From Cymodocea nodosa (taxonomy: Eukaryota > Streptophyta > Magnoliopsida > Alismatales > Cymodoceaceae): 64,000 nt of DNA. The position numbers were made by a program, and so were the translations under genes. Shown one piece after another: positions 39,801 through 51,800 of this stretch. The DNA is taken from NCBI GenBank assembly GCA_036874045.1, contig CM072339.1, forward strand, positions 4,595,501-4,659,500. Direction: 5' to 3'. The notes under the pieces are model-generated. The model was not told the origin of the DNA, did not search any database, and saw only the letters and a program-made list of their open reading frames with translations. The first letter of the stretch is position 1; each line of letters starts with the position of its first letter.

Positions 39801-42800
39801 CCGAAAGACCAAATCTCTCTGGATAGTTAGTCTGCTATAGTATTGTCCATTACAATAAATGAAGAGAGAAGAATTTTCTTTGGATAGTTAAGTTCTATAA
39901 CTATCCGAAGTGTTGTAGTTTTCGAAAAAATAGGAAGATAAGGCTTCGAAATTAAGAGTTCCTGCTTCGAAATTAAGAGTTTCTTCCTCGAAGCATTTTT
40001 TCTCTACTATAATGGTTCAAGTGTAATTAAAGGTTTATTAACCCTAGGTTGGGTAGTATATAAACTTTTATAATGTTGTAAAACATTGTGCGGTTGATTA
40101 TGTCGAAGCTCATAGTAGAACCCTCAACTCTCCGTAGACGTAGACTGTTGCTGAATCACGTAAATCTTGTGTCTTTAATGTTCTTTCTTCTTCTTTCTCT
40201 TCATTTCCAATTTCGATGAGTTTAAAGATGAGTTTTTCAGAATCATGTCATAGTGAGTTAACTAAACGATCAGATTTAATAACATGTGTCTCAACACGAT
40301 CCGATACTCTTCACTCGGAATACCTCCACACACATCTGTTTCTACACATAACTCCACCTTTGTAGGATCCACCTTACTCCATGTAGCTATCTACCATGAT
40401 GACAACATCTTCTCATCCTCTAATGGAGCATTCGTTTCCTTCCAAGTTGGTGGTTACTAGTGTGAAACTTAATGAACAAAATTATCACCATTGGACTCCT
40501 ACTTTTGAGGAGTTTGTTATTTCTTAGATGTGTGAATCATATCTTTATCAATACCCCCCTGACTTGAAATCTAAAGGATATGTAGCTTGGTGTATTGTGG
40601 ATGCAATTGTTATTTCATGGTTATTCAACAATGTTAATGAACACATAGCTTAGAGATTTGCTTGTGTACATCCTATTCATCACATTTAAGAAAATCTTTG
40701 AACAACCAATGGAAACAAACAGAATATATCAAAGGTTTGTGAGGTTTATGAAACCTTATCCACCCATAAACAAGGAGATAGTACTATCCATGCATTTTAT
40801 GCTCAACTTTGATCATTATTGGACAAACTTGATGTCTATCAACCTCCTGTTTCAGACATAGCTACACAACGACGTACCAAGAAGAGCTTGGTGTTGCTCT
40901 TTTTCTTGCTAGTTTGCATCTTGAGATTTCCTCTCAGATTTATGGTCAAGTGCTTACTTCAAATATTCTATCATCTCTTCAAACCACTTTTAACAAAATT
41001 CTACGTGTCACTACTACCACATTGACCTCTCAATCATCTACTACTCATGAAGCCACTACTCTTATTGCTACCTCCCATAATCGTACCTTAGGTGGATCTT
41101 CTCAGCGTGGTAGGGGCAGAGGAGGACGCGATCAATATAGATCACCATGTGCACATTGTGGAAGAAAGAATCATCTCTCAAATAAGTGTTGGAATAAGTT
41201 TGATCGACCTCCTACACCACCTACAATCACTCATGCAATTGCTATACCTCCTAGTCAAGAACAATCAACAATAACATCACCTACTTCATCTTACCTCTCA
41301 GTTGATCTAGATGATACAAGCAGATTTTGATGAAAAGAAATCATCAATATTGATTTTCTCCTTATTATATTGTATTTGTTGACAATTTTTCTCATGCTTC
41401 TTGGGTATATTTCTTAAAAATCATCAATCCATCTTTAATATTATCAAACTCTTTTTTAATGAAATTCATACTCAATTTGGTGTTATTCCTAAAGTGTTCC
41501 AAACTAACAATGCTCTTGAATTCACTCAATCTATTGTTGCTTCTCTTTGTGTAAATTAGGGTACTTTGCACCAAACCACTTACACCTATACTTCTCAACA
41601 AAATAATGTGAGCAGAAACACCGTCAAATTTTGGATTTTGCTCGCATACTCCTTGTGGAGATGAATGTCCCAAAGTTTCTTTAGCCTGATATTGTGTCTA
41701 TTGCTATCATCCACCCATTCATCACTATCTCATATTAGTTGATATTCTTTTCCAAGAAGATGTTCCTTACTTTTCTATTTTTGAGGATTTTGTCTTACCT
41801 ACTAAACCTTCCCTTGATACCCTTTTGTCAATAGAGATACCTTAGTGAGAGCCCTCTTTGTTGACTCTTGCTACTCCACAAAATGCATTACCTCCTATTT
41901 TGCAACAACCCTTTTTGCAAGTTTATTAGTAGAGACTTCATCGCTCATCTACTACAGCTCAAGTGCCAATACCATCATCTCCTTCTTCTGATGCAAATCC
42001 AACCTCACTTGACTTATCAATTACCTTTTGTAAATGTACTTGTTCTTGCATTATCCATCCTATCTCTAATTTTGTTTCCTATGATCCTTTTTCTCTTACC
42101 CTTATATTTGAATTAATTTCTAAGAACCATGTAAAAATGCTTACTCTTCCACCTTAGAAACAAGCTATGGATGTTGAAATGCAAGCTTTACTTGACAAAG
42201 GAACATGGAACCTTGTCCCTCAACCCTGCAACACTCTAATTGTTGGTTGTCAATGAGTCTTCACCAACAAATATAGGCCTAATGGATCAATTGCACATCA
42301 CAAAGCTTACTTAGTTGCTCGTGGCTTTACACAAACTCCAAGGGTAGATTATTCTAAAAAATTCTCTCTAATAACTCATCTCAGCTTCATCCAAATTATC
42401 CTTTCTCTTGCAATCATCCATTCTTAGTCCTTATAATGATTTGCAAGAAAGTTTTTATGGAACAACTTCCTAGATTTGTTGTTTAAAGGGAGAAGCAAAA
42501 GCAAGTATGTAGATTACGCAAAGCTATTTATGAGTTAAAGCAAAGTCTATGTGCATGGTTTGCTAAACTTAGTTGAGTCATGTTTGCTAACAACTTCCAA
42601 AAGTGTTTTAAGGACAGTTCCATATTCATTCTATGAGATTCACGTGATATTACTATCTTAGCTGTTTATATGAATGATATATTATTGATTAATGATGATA
42701 TGACTAGCATCACTATTATTAAAACCTTTCTGAGGAAAGATTTTACCCTTAAGGATATGAGTAAGCCCAAATATCTTTTAGTGATTAAGTTTGCTTATGT

Positions 42801-45800
42801 CAAAGATAAATTTGTTTTATCCCAAAGAAAATATGCTTTTGATCTTCTTAAAGAAACTAGAATACCTGGTTATATACCAAAATCAACACCCATAGAGACA
42901 AATCCTTCTTTTTAGGACAAACTCATATTTGCTTGAAAACATTAGTCATTACAAAAGGTGGATTGAAGAGTTGATTTACGTTAGAGTAACTCATCCCAAT
43001 ATATCTTTTGCAGTGGGGTTGTTAAGTTAATTTATACAACCTATGTTGATACATTGGCAAGCAACTTTGCGTGTCATTGCATATATCAAAAGGTGTCCTA
43101 GAAAAAGATTAATCTACTCTAACAATCATAATCTCAATGTGGTTGCCTAGTCAAATGTGAGTTATGCAAAGGGCAAGGGAGATAGAAGGTCAACAAATGT
43201 GTACATTTATTAGTAGCAACCCTATCACTTAGCCAAAAAGTAGAATGTTGTCTCCATATCTAGTGCAAAATCTGAATATAGAGGGATGTCAAATGCTGCA
43301 AAGGAAATAATTTAGATAATGAATATCTTAAATGAGTTGAAGATCAAAGTTTAACTTCCATGCCTATGTATTGTGACAATCAAGCTACATTCTATATTGT
43401 GAATAATAAAACTTTCTATGAAATAACAAAACACGTTAAGGTGGACTATTACTATGTTCATCAGCTCATATTAAATGGAACCATATGTATTCCTTATACA
43501 CAATCTTCTCAATAAGTGGTAGACAATTTTACCAAAACTTTAGTTTTTGGTCTTTTCTCTCAATTTTGTAACAAGCTAGGAATGTTTAACTTGTATTTTT
43601 CAACTTGAGAGAGAGTGTTGGAACATGTTATGTTGTTATTTGTGTAAATGGATCTTTTGAATCCATATATGCTTGTATTTATACTCTAATCTAAATAGTG
43701 ATTAGTACTTTTCTTCCTAATCCCTCTCTTAATTATACTCCTATTCCACTAATCATTATATATCAGTATCAACTGAATCTCCTACATCAATATCTTTAGA
43801 AAAATACAAACCCTAGGATAGAGTTTTAAAAAAATAAGAAAATAAACATTCAACAGTTATAATTGTAATAAAGATTAATTTCACATGATATGATATAAAG
43901 AATAAGCACACTAGGTTGTGCACCATGAGGATGGGATATTGAGATCTTGTTGCCTCCATATGTGATGGCTTGATATGCACAGTTCTCTGGATTTTCACCA
44001 CAACGATGATGAATTTTTATGAAAAATGCAAGGAGTATTCATATTACAAATCAACATTAGGATTTCTGTGACCGCTAAAGAACATAAGGTGCAAAATATA
44101 GAACTAATGAAATATCAATAACACTTCTTCAAAAGTTAAGATCAATATGAGATTAGATTTACATCTTTGGGAAAAAATGATATTAGATTTACTATTTTTT
44201 CTTTTTTCTGGAATCATATCACCGAAACATGATTGAAACAATAGATGTTTCACATATTATACTATCTCATGATCCTTTCTTGAAATTGTGCCAATTAGAT
44301 ATGACAAGAAATTGTCGATGTTTTGTGCTTGCTTATTGTTATACATCAGAAACAATCACATATGGAGCTAACAAAAGCCCAGTGAGGGAAGCACATTAGT
44401 GGAAAATTAATGCAATAGGTTTAAGTTTTTGTCTGATGAAATCATGAATATAAACAATAAACAAAATAAACGCTTTCCAATAATCAAATAATAATATGAT
44501 TACAGTATATGAAATTGATGACATCATAGAAAGCAAAAATGGAGAATTTCACCACTTCAATTTCAGTCGACTGTACATCAAGTTGATTGATTTGAAAATT
44601 AAGATTGAAAGAAGGTAAATTTCAAGCCAGACATCTAACGAATATATTTAATGCAGAAATAATCTCTTGCAAGACAACAAAGTTGAGAAAAGACAAATGA
44701 AAAAAAGTACAAGCATGAATAATTGTTGGAAAACATGACTCTAAACAAACCTAAAGAGAAATGGGGTATAGACAAAAGTTAAAAAAAGTATAGCCATCAT
44801 AAACTGAAATTAACTAGACCAAAAAAATATAATGAGCAAAGAAACCAAAATCAGTGAGACAGTCATAAAACAAAAATATTCTAGAACATCTCTCACCACT
44901 TCAATAAGAAGACATTTCAAGTAGGATTTCTCAGCCCTCTGCAAACGAGCAATTGTGATTCTAAGATATGGCTCAATCCATTGGTCAACCTGACCTTTGC
45001 AGTTCTGAAATACAACCTCAATAAGCTTGGGAGCAGGCTCGATATCAGTGTCTTCCATGTTTTTGTCTGACATTATCTGAAAATTGCATGCCACAAATTT
45101 TCTGTCAATTTGACAAGAGAGAGAGAACAGCAAACTCACATTATGCAACTTGAAACTGACCTTTTATAATATTCATAGCTTTCTAGATATTAAGTAAAAA
45201 GAAAATGACAATATATGAATGTAACATATATGTTAACTTACAGATGAAAGAACATTCCAAAGACTTTTCTGATAATCAGGGTCTTTGCATGCAAGGAAAT
45301 GTGAGGTACTTCTGGATATGTAATTATCTAATGGAATAAGAATGTCTGCAAGAAAACTACTATAAGACCTTGAATGGTAAATCATGTGTAAGACAAGTTG
45401 AAATGTTGAGTCAGAGAGAGAGAGAGACTTCAGTGCAGGCATTATCAGCGAATCAAGTTGGATTGAAATGATACAAATATAAAGATTTTATTGCATTTTG
45501 ATGGAAAGGTGAAAATGTTTGCTATAAACTGATACCAATGGATATTAAATTTTTTCTTCAAAATAAAGAAAAAAAGTTAATATATCTATGACAGTTCACA
45601 GAATGAAAGCATCTTCTTGACTTCTCTGACATATTAATAATGTCACTAAGTTTTAAAATAAAACAACAGCATAAAAATGGTAGACAAAATTAGAATTGTT
45701 GAATTTCAGTAAAAAATTAATAAATGGATATTAATAAAGACAAGAATAAGGAAAAAATAAAATATGAAAACTTAAAACAGAAGAAATTTCCAAAATAATC

Positions 45801-48800
45801 GATGAAAATGAAAAATATTTCATAAAATGACTCACTCTCAAAATAATCTATTCCCCAGTCTAAAAGAGCCTCCATCATCAAAGGCCAAAGAGACCACATA
45901 TCCATTGAAATTGTTGGGGAATAAAATGTTATATAAGAGACAATTTCCAGAAGCTCCTCAAAAACCTCTGCAAAAAAAAGGCATCCATTCAACTTCTATT
46001 ATGAAATAACGATCACCCATAAGGAATAAATAACACAATAAAGCAGATTAAGTAAAATTTTACATATCCAAATAACAAAAATCAAAGAAATAGGATAAGA
46101 TAGAAAATTTTCACTATGATTCAAAAGCTCAAAGAAGAAAAACATTTTAAAAGCCACATAACATAATAAAAATAACAAGAAATGGCAGAGAACTGGCAAA
46201 CAATGCTAATTCTCCAAGTGGAGACACCACTATCCATGATATATGTAGGATGATCTACATATGAGCATCACTTCCGTAGTTTCGTTTGACACAATATATA
46301 AGACTATAAGAATAGTCATCCATGTTCTGAGAAGTAGCATGTCTTACATGTTAAGCACTAATGAAAAATTATGTTTCATCCCTTCAACAACTTGTACCCA
46401 ATGAATCATGTATTGATCTGATCAGCAATATGGGACATTTTTAAGAGCAAAGGTGTATCGTCCAATACAAGGAATATCAGACCAATATCCTGTAGCAATG
46501 CATGCTTGCTCCCTTTCCTTATTCTACCCCATTCCAAGATCATCTCTTCTCTTCATCTCTGATCTACACTCTTATAGCGAGAAAACAATGCAAGATCAAC
46601 TTAGGAAGATCAACATCAACTTGACATGCTCATGTTCTCAAGATCAAAATGTTTTTTGTAAAATTTCTTTTTAGAATTTTCGGAATTTTTAATATCTTTT
46701 ACTAAGTTTTTAAAATATTTGTATTTTTATAGATTTAAACTTGTACTAGATTCATCTACTGCAAAGATTTAACAAAAAATTTTATATCTGTATTTTGATA
46801 CTTTTTTTATTTATAGTTTATATTATAGATTTCTCTCCTAATTTACTTCTGATTTATAGTTTATATTCTAGATACATAGATCTAGCTTTATAAATTTGAA
46901 CAAAGAAATACACTTTTAAAGGGGACTTTCAAGAAGTATCGAGACAATATAGTATTCATACCCTGAAAGAGAAGTAATTTTTGCTAGATCCTAAATGTTA
47001 CAATAAACTAAATCAAAAGGATTTCATTACAAGACAATGATAGATTCCTATAGGTAGCACAATGATATTTACCTGACTAACATGACCCATAACTAAAAGA
47101 CTAAATAGATATCCACAGAAATGGCTGTAGCAGCTTAGTAAGTGACAGGCCATCAAGACAACAATGCGAAAAAGTATCTAATCTCAAACTAGCAAGTGCA
47201 ATCTTCTACTATGATCATGCCTTAAGCCAATCCTCCTTCCTGTTCACAAATCATAAAAGGTACAAAGAATGGGAAGAATTTTACAAAAAGAAGAAGCAAT
47301 TGTTTGACTATGACACTAATAGGAAGCCAGTTTATTAGAAAATCAAGTGCATATAGAACTTTTTCAAGGATGACCTAAGAAGAAACTTGAACAACTCTTT
47401 CACAAATATAAGACAATAACAATCATCAACAATTGCTACTAATTGTATGTTTGACAACTGGGAAAGGCAATTGAAAATGCTTTATATACTTGACATACAA
47501 GAAGACAGTCCAAAGTTTATTATCCAAGAATCATCGCTAGTAACTAACATGGCATGGGTACCTAATGTCGTAGAATTTGAAGCAAAAGGTGAAGATTGTG
47601 ACGTTGGATTTGAAGTAACCCATCATAATCTTCTTGTAGAATGATCATATTGGGTTGTGCTGACTAATCAAATGGACTAGTCTTAATGGAAGTAACAAGC
47701 TATGCTAGTGGTGATCTACCATATTTGTCCTAACACCATTTGAAGAGTGATTAGATTTGCCACAATGATTAGATTGTCCACCACCTTGACTACCTCCACA
47801 ACCATTCCCACCACATGTTCCCTTCCCACCTTGATCCATACTAAACAATAGAAGGGAAGATGGCTTGCCATAAAATATAGCGTGGCTATAGAAATACATA
47901 AGACCACAAAGAATGAAGACTAGAATGTAGGAAATGTCATACTCCAAGAATCTGTCCTCTAATCTATCCTATTAGATTTGGGTTGAGCCCTACCAAGAAA
48001 ATTGCAACTACCAACTCCTCTTTGTACTATCTCATTTTAAGAACATCATCCACAAATGGTTAATATATCTCCAACTCATCATGTAGGCCACAAAGTGTTT
48101 TCTAGAATTCCTCAACTAACTACCCTTGTTGATAAGTGAATAAATGCTTGACAATTTCATAGACTCAAACAATATTCTTCCCATTCCCATATCTGGCTTT
48201 GAGATTGTTCTATGATTTCTTAGCTGGTTTCAACATCATAACAATTCACACCATTCTCTCCTCTATACTATTGAAAAGTCATGAAATCACATGCATATTT
48301 CCAAAGGAGTAATCATGCTGCAGAATTCTCTTTGTTCAGTTGATGTAACTTCTTGAATCCCAATGCCTCCACATTGTCTTCCAAATAATTCCTGTTGTGA
48401 AGAAGAAGGGAAAGTATGATTCATTGTTTAAAACAAGTTACATAGAGAGTATATATATATAGGAGAGGATCCATATAAGGATCTATATATCCAGATACAA
48501 TACTCACACACACTAACACTCTCCCTTAAGCTGGATAGTAGATATCAGTCAATCCCAACTTGTTACAAAGATACTTGAAAGACTTTAGGCCTAGAGCCTT
48601 TGTTAGAATGTCAACCCGTTCTTCAAAGGAGAAGATGTGAGGGGTACTAACAATCCCTTTGGAGACAAGCTCTCTGATATAGTGGTAATTTATTTCAATG
48701 TGCTTAGTACATTCATGGAACGTCTCATTTTTGACAATGTGGATGGTAGTCTGGTTTTTACAATGCATTGTCATAGGTTCTCTGATGTCTTGCCCCAGTT

Positions 48801-51800
48801 CCCCTAAGAAAGATTGTAGCCAAACCATCTCACAACCTGTGAGATGCATAGCTCCATACTCAGCTTCTACACTAGAATAAGATATCACACTTTGCTTCTT
48901 GCTTCTCTAGGTGACCAGATTCCCTCCCACATAAGTCAAATACCCAAAAGTAGATTTTCTGTCACCTTTGTTACTAGCAAAGTCAGCATCTAAGAAGGCC
49001 TCCACATCCAGGTGTCCATGATGTTGGTATAGCAATCCTTTCCTTAGGGTTCCTTTGATATATGTAAGTACCTATTAGGCATTTTGCCAATGCACTTCTC
49101 TAGATTGATGCATAAACTAACTAAGCAACCCCACAACATAGGCAATGTCATGCCTAGTAACAGTGAGATAGATCAACTTTCCCACCAATCTCCTATAGCT
49201 GCCTAGATTAGATAGCTCATCAGAAGATAAATCCCAAAAGGAGGGATTCTACTTGATAGGTGTGGCCTCAGGCTTGCATCCCAAAGTACCAGTCTCAATC
49301 AGTAAGTCGAGTGTATATTTCCTTTGCGACAACATCAACTTCTCCTTTGAGTATGCAAACTCAACACTGAGAAAATACCCTGGCCACTCCAAATCTTTGG
49401 TCTCAAAGACCTTGACAATATGCTCCTTGGTTCTAACAATGCCCACACTATCATCTCCAGTAAAGATGATATCATCAACATATATAGCTAAAATAGTGTA
49501 CCCTTTGGGAGAAGTGCAAATAAAGATTGAGTGGTCAACAACACATCTTCAAAATCCTCTTGCAAAGAGAACCCTACTCAGCCTTTCAAACCACGCTCAT
49601 GGACTTTGCTTTAAGCCATAAATGGCTTTCTTCAGCTTGTAGACTATTTGACTACCTTGGGTGACATAACTAGGTGGTTGTGTCATGTACACTTCCTCTA
49701 CAAGATCTCCATAAAGAAAGACATTCTTCACATCAAGTTGATGAAGTTGCCTCCCCTTGTTGACAGCTATAGAAAGTAGCACATTGATAGAGTTAAGACG
49801 TGCAATAGGTGAGAAAGTCTTAGCATAATCAACTCCATACTCCTGAGTAAAGCCTCTAGTAACAAGACGTGTCTTGTGTCTATCCACAGTGCCATCAAGG
49901 TTAAACTTCACAATGAATATCCACTTGCAAGAGACTAGATTAGCATCTACAGGGCAAGGAACCAACTCCCACAAGCCACGTGCCAACAAGGCATCCATTT
50001 CTTGATCCATGGCCTGTTTCCAAGTGAGACACTTGAATGCTTCCTAGTAAGTCTTAGGCACCTGTTCAAACATGACAGACAATGCAAATGTACGACACAA
50101 GGTTGCAAGGTGATCACAAGAAATAAAGTGGGAGATAGGATGTTGCATACAGATACATGTACCTTTGTGTAGGGCAATGGGTAGATCATCTGAAGGTGTG
50201 GCAAAATCTACTTCCAAGGAGATTCTTGGTGTAGCCAAAGAGTCAGGCTTGGGTCATCACCTACAATACACCTGCAATGGTCTGTCTCCACCGACATTGC
50301 CCTCTCTAGTATGAGGCTCACCTACCATAGGAACCTTAGACTAGACAGGAGTAGTACAAGAAAGCAAAGGGGTGCTAGAAGTGAGGGGATCACCTAAGTC
50401 ATTTACCCCCAGGAGGAAATAAGGGTAATCCTCAGAAAAGGTGACATCACAAGTAGTGTAATATCACTAGATAGGAGGATGATAACACTTATATCCTTTC
50501 TGAGTCCTAAAGTACCCAACAAACACACACTTGAGTGCAAAGGCACCAAGTTTGTCCAAACTAGGAGTGAGGTTCTAAACATATGTCATGCACCTAAAGA
50601 CTCTAGGAGTCAGAGTAAAAAGTTCACCCTTAGGATAAAGTCTAAGAAAAGGTATCTCCCCCCTAAAAGAAGAAGACAACATCCTATTCACAAGGAAAGT
50701 AACAGTAAGAACAGCATCTGCCCACAGATACTTAGGAACATCCATGTGAATAAAAAGAGTTTTAATAATATCTAAAAGATGCTAATGTTTTCTTTCAGCC
50801 ACTCTATTTTGCTGAGAAGTGTGAGGACAAATAATTTGGTGAATAATACCACGGGAAGTACAAAATTGTTGAAATTGAGCACTCACAAATTCAAGAGCAT
50901 TGTTTGTCCTAAGACATTTTGAGGTAACAGAAAATTGAGTAATAATTTCTTGAACAAAGCGTTGAATAGTCATAACAATATTTTTCCTGTCTTTTAAAAG
51001 ATGCACCCAACAGACTCTAGAGAAGTCATCAACTAAGACAAGATAATACTGATACCCATTGACAGAGGTTACATGGCTAGGACCTCAAACATCACAGTGA
51101 ATCAAATCAAACATAGCAATACTCTTGATTAGAGAAACATGACGATAGGACATCCGAGAGTGTTTGCCCAACTGACAAGACTCACACACAAACTCAAAAA
51201 CATCAACCCAAGGCAACGCCTAGCGCAGTTTGTGAATAGACGGATGACTGAGCCTATAATGCCAAAGACGAGAAGACACAATAATGGAGGACAATGAGGC
51301 CACCAGACCACGTGAGGGCAAATCTTGAGCGAGAACATACTCCCCTAAGCTCCTCTTATGACCCAAACCAATCCTCATCTTCGTCCGTAGATCTTGAAAG
51401 GTACAATGAAAAGAAAAGAAAGTCACAAAACAGGATAGTTGGATAGTAATAGCACTAATATAAAACAAATTAACAGACAGTTCGGAAACAAAAAGGGTAT
51501 TCTCAAGCCGAATATCAAGAGTAACATCAATTGTGCCACATCTGAATATTAGGCATGAGTGACCGTCAGCAACAGTAACACTCTAAAGGCTTGGGATTTT
51601 TTAGAGACGAGAGAAGAGGGTAGGACAACCTGTCATATGCTGAGAGGCACCTAAATCAGCAATCTAGGGTTGTGTCTCACTAGTACGCACAGCCATGCTA
51701 GAAGTGGATACCAGGGACGCAGCAACTTGGAGGTTAGAACCCTATGCCCGCTTCAACCTCTCATACTCTTGCTGTGAGATTACTACAGAAGCTTCCCCTA

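Larger units (their letters stand above)
34474..40284 (+). mobile_element. Ty1/copia element J (Tnt1-like), nested in H
   Basis: Long LTRs, 34474-35485 and 39244-40284 (about 1.0 kb each), are bounded by a perfect 5-bp duplication TGTGT (34469-34473, 40285-40289). A primer site TGGTATCAGAACC follows the first LTR at about 35487. The interior has gag, a decayed protease, integrase, reverse transcriptase and RNase H in plus orientation, close to the Tnt1/SIRE side of copia by Gag sequence. The zinc knuckle, protease triad, integrase Glu and reverse transcriptase YVDD all carry damaging changes, plus several stops. Coding is better kept than in the other elements here, so J is probably one of the younger insertions. 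Confidence 0.93.
34084..43734 (+). mobile_element. Ty1/copia element H, interrupted by J
   Basis: Very short LTRs at 34084-34193 and 43616-43734 share the block from taaatggatcttttg to ccctctctta. A primer site TGGTATCAAAGC follows the left one at 34194. Interior copia coding lies in the plus direction, to the right of J: gag 40440-41330, integrase pieces 41370-41850, reverse transcriptase 42167-42920, RNase H 43000-43560. The sequence 34206-34468 is the leader before the insertion point. Without J the element is about 3.8 kb. Stops are frequent and the catalytic box is mutated. A target duplication could not be fixed. It is antisense to the importin gene. Confidence 0.85.

Noticed and set aside
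45413..45430. (TC/AG)n run as a regulatory element
   Set aside because: A short simple repeat in an intron; nothing ties it to a function.
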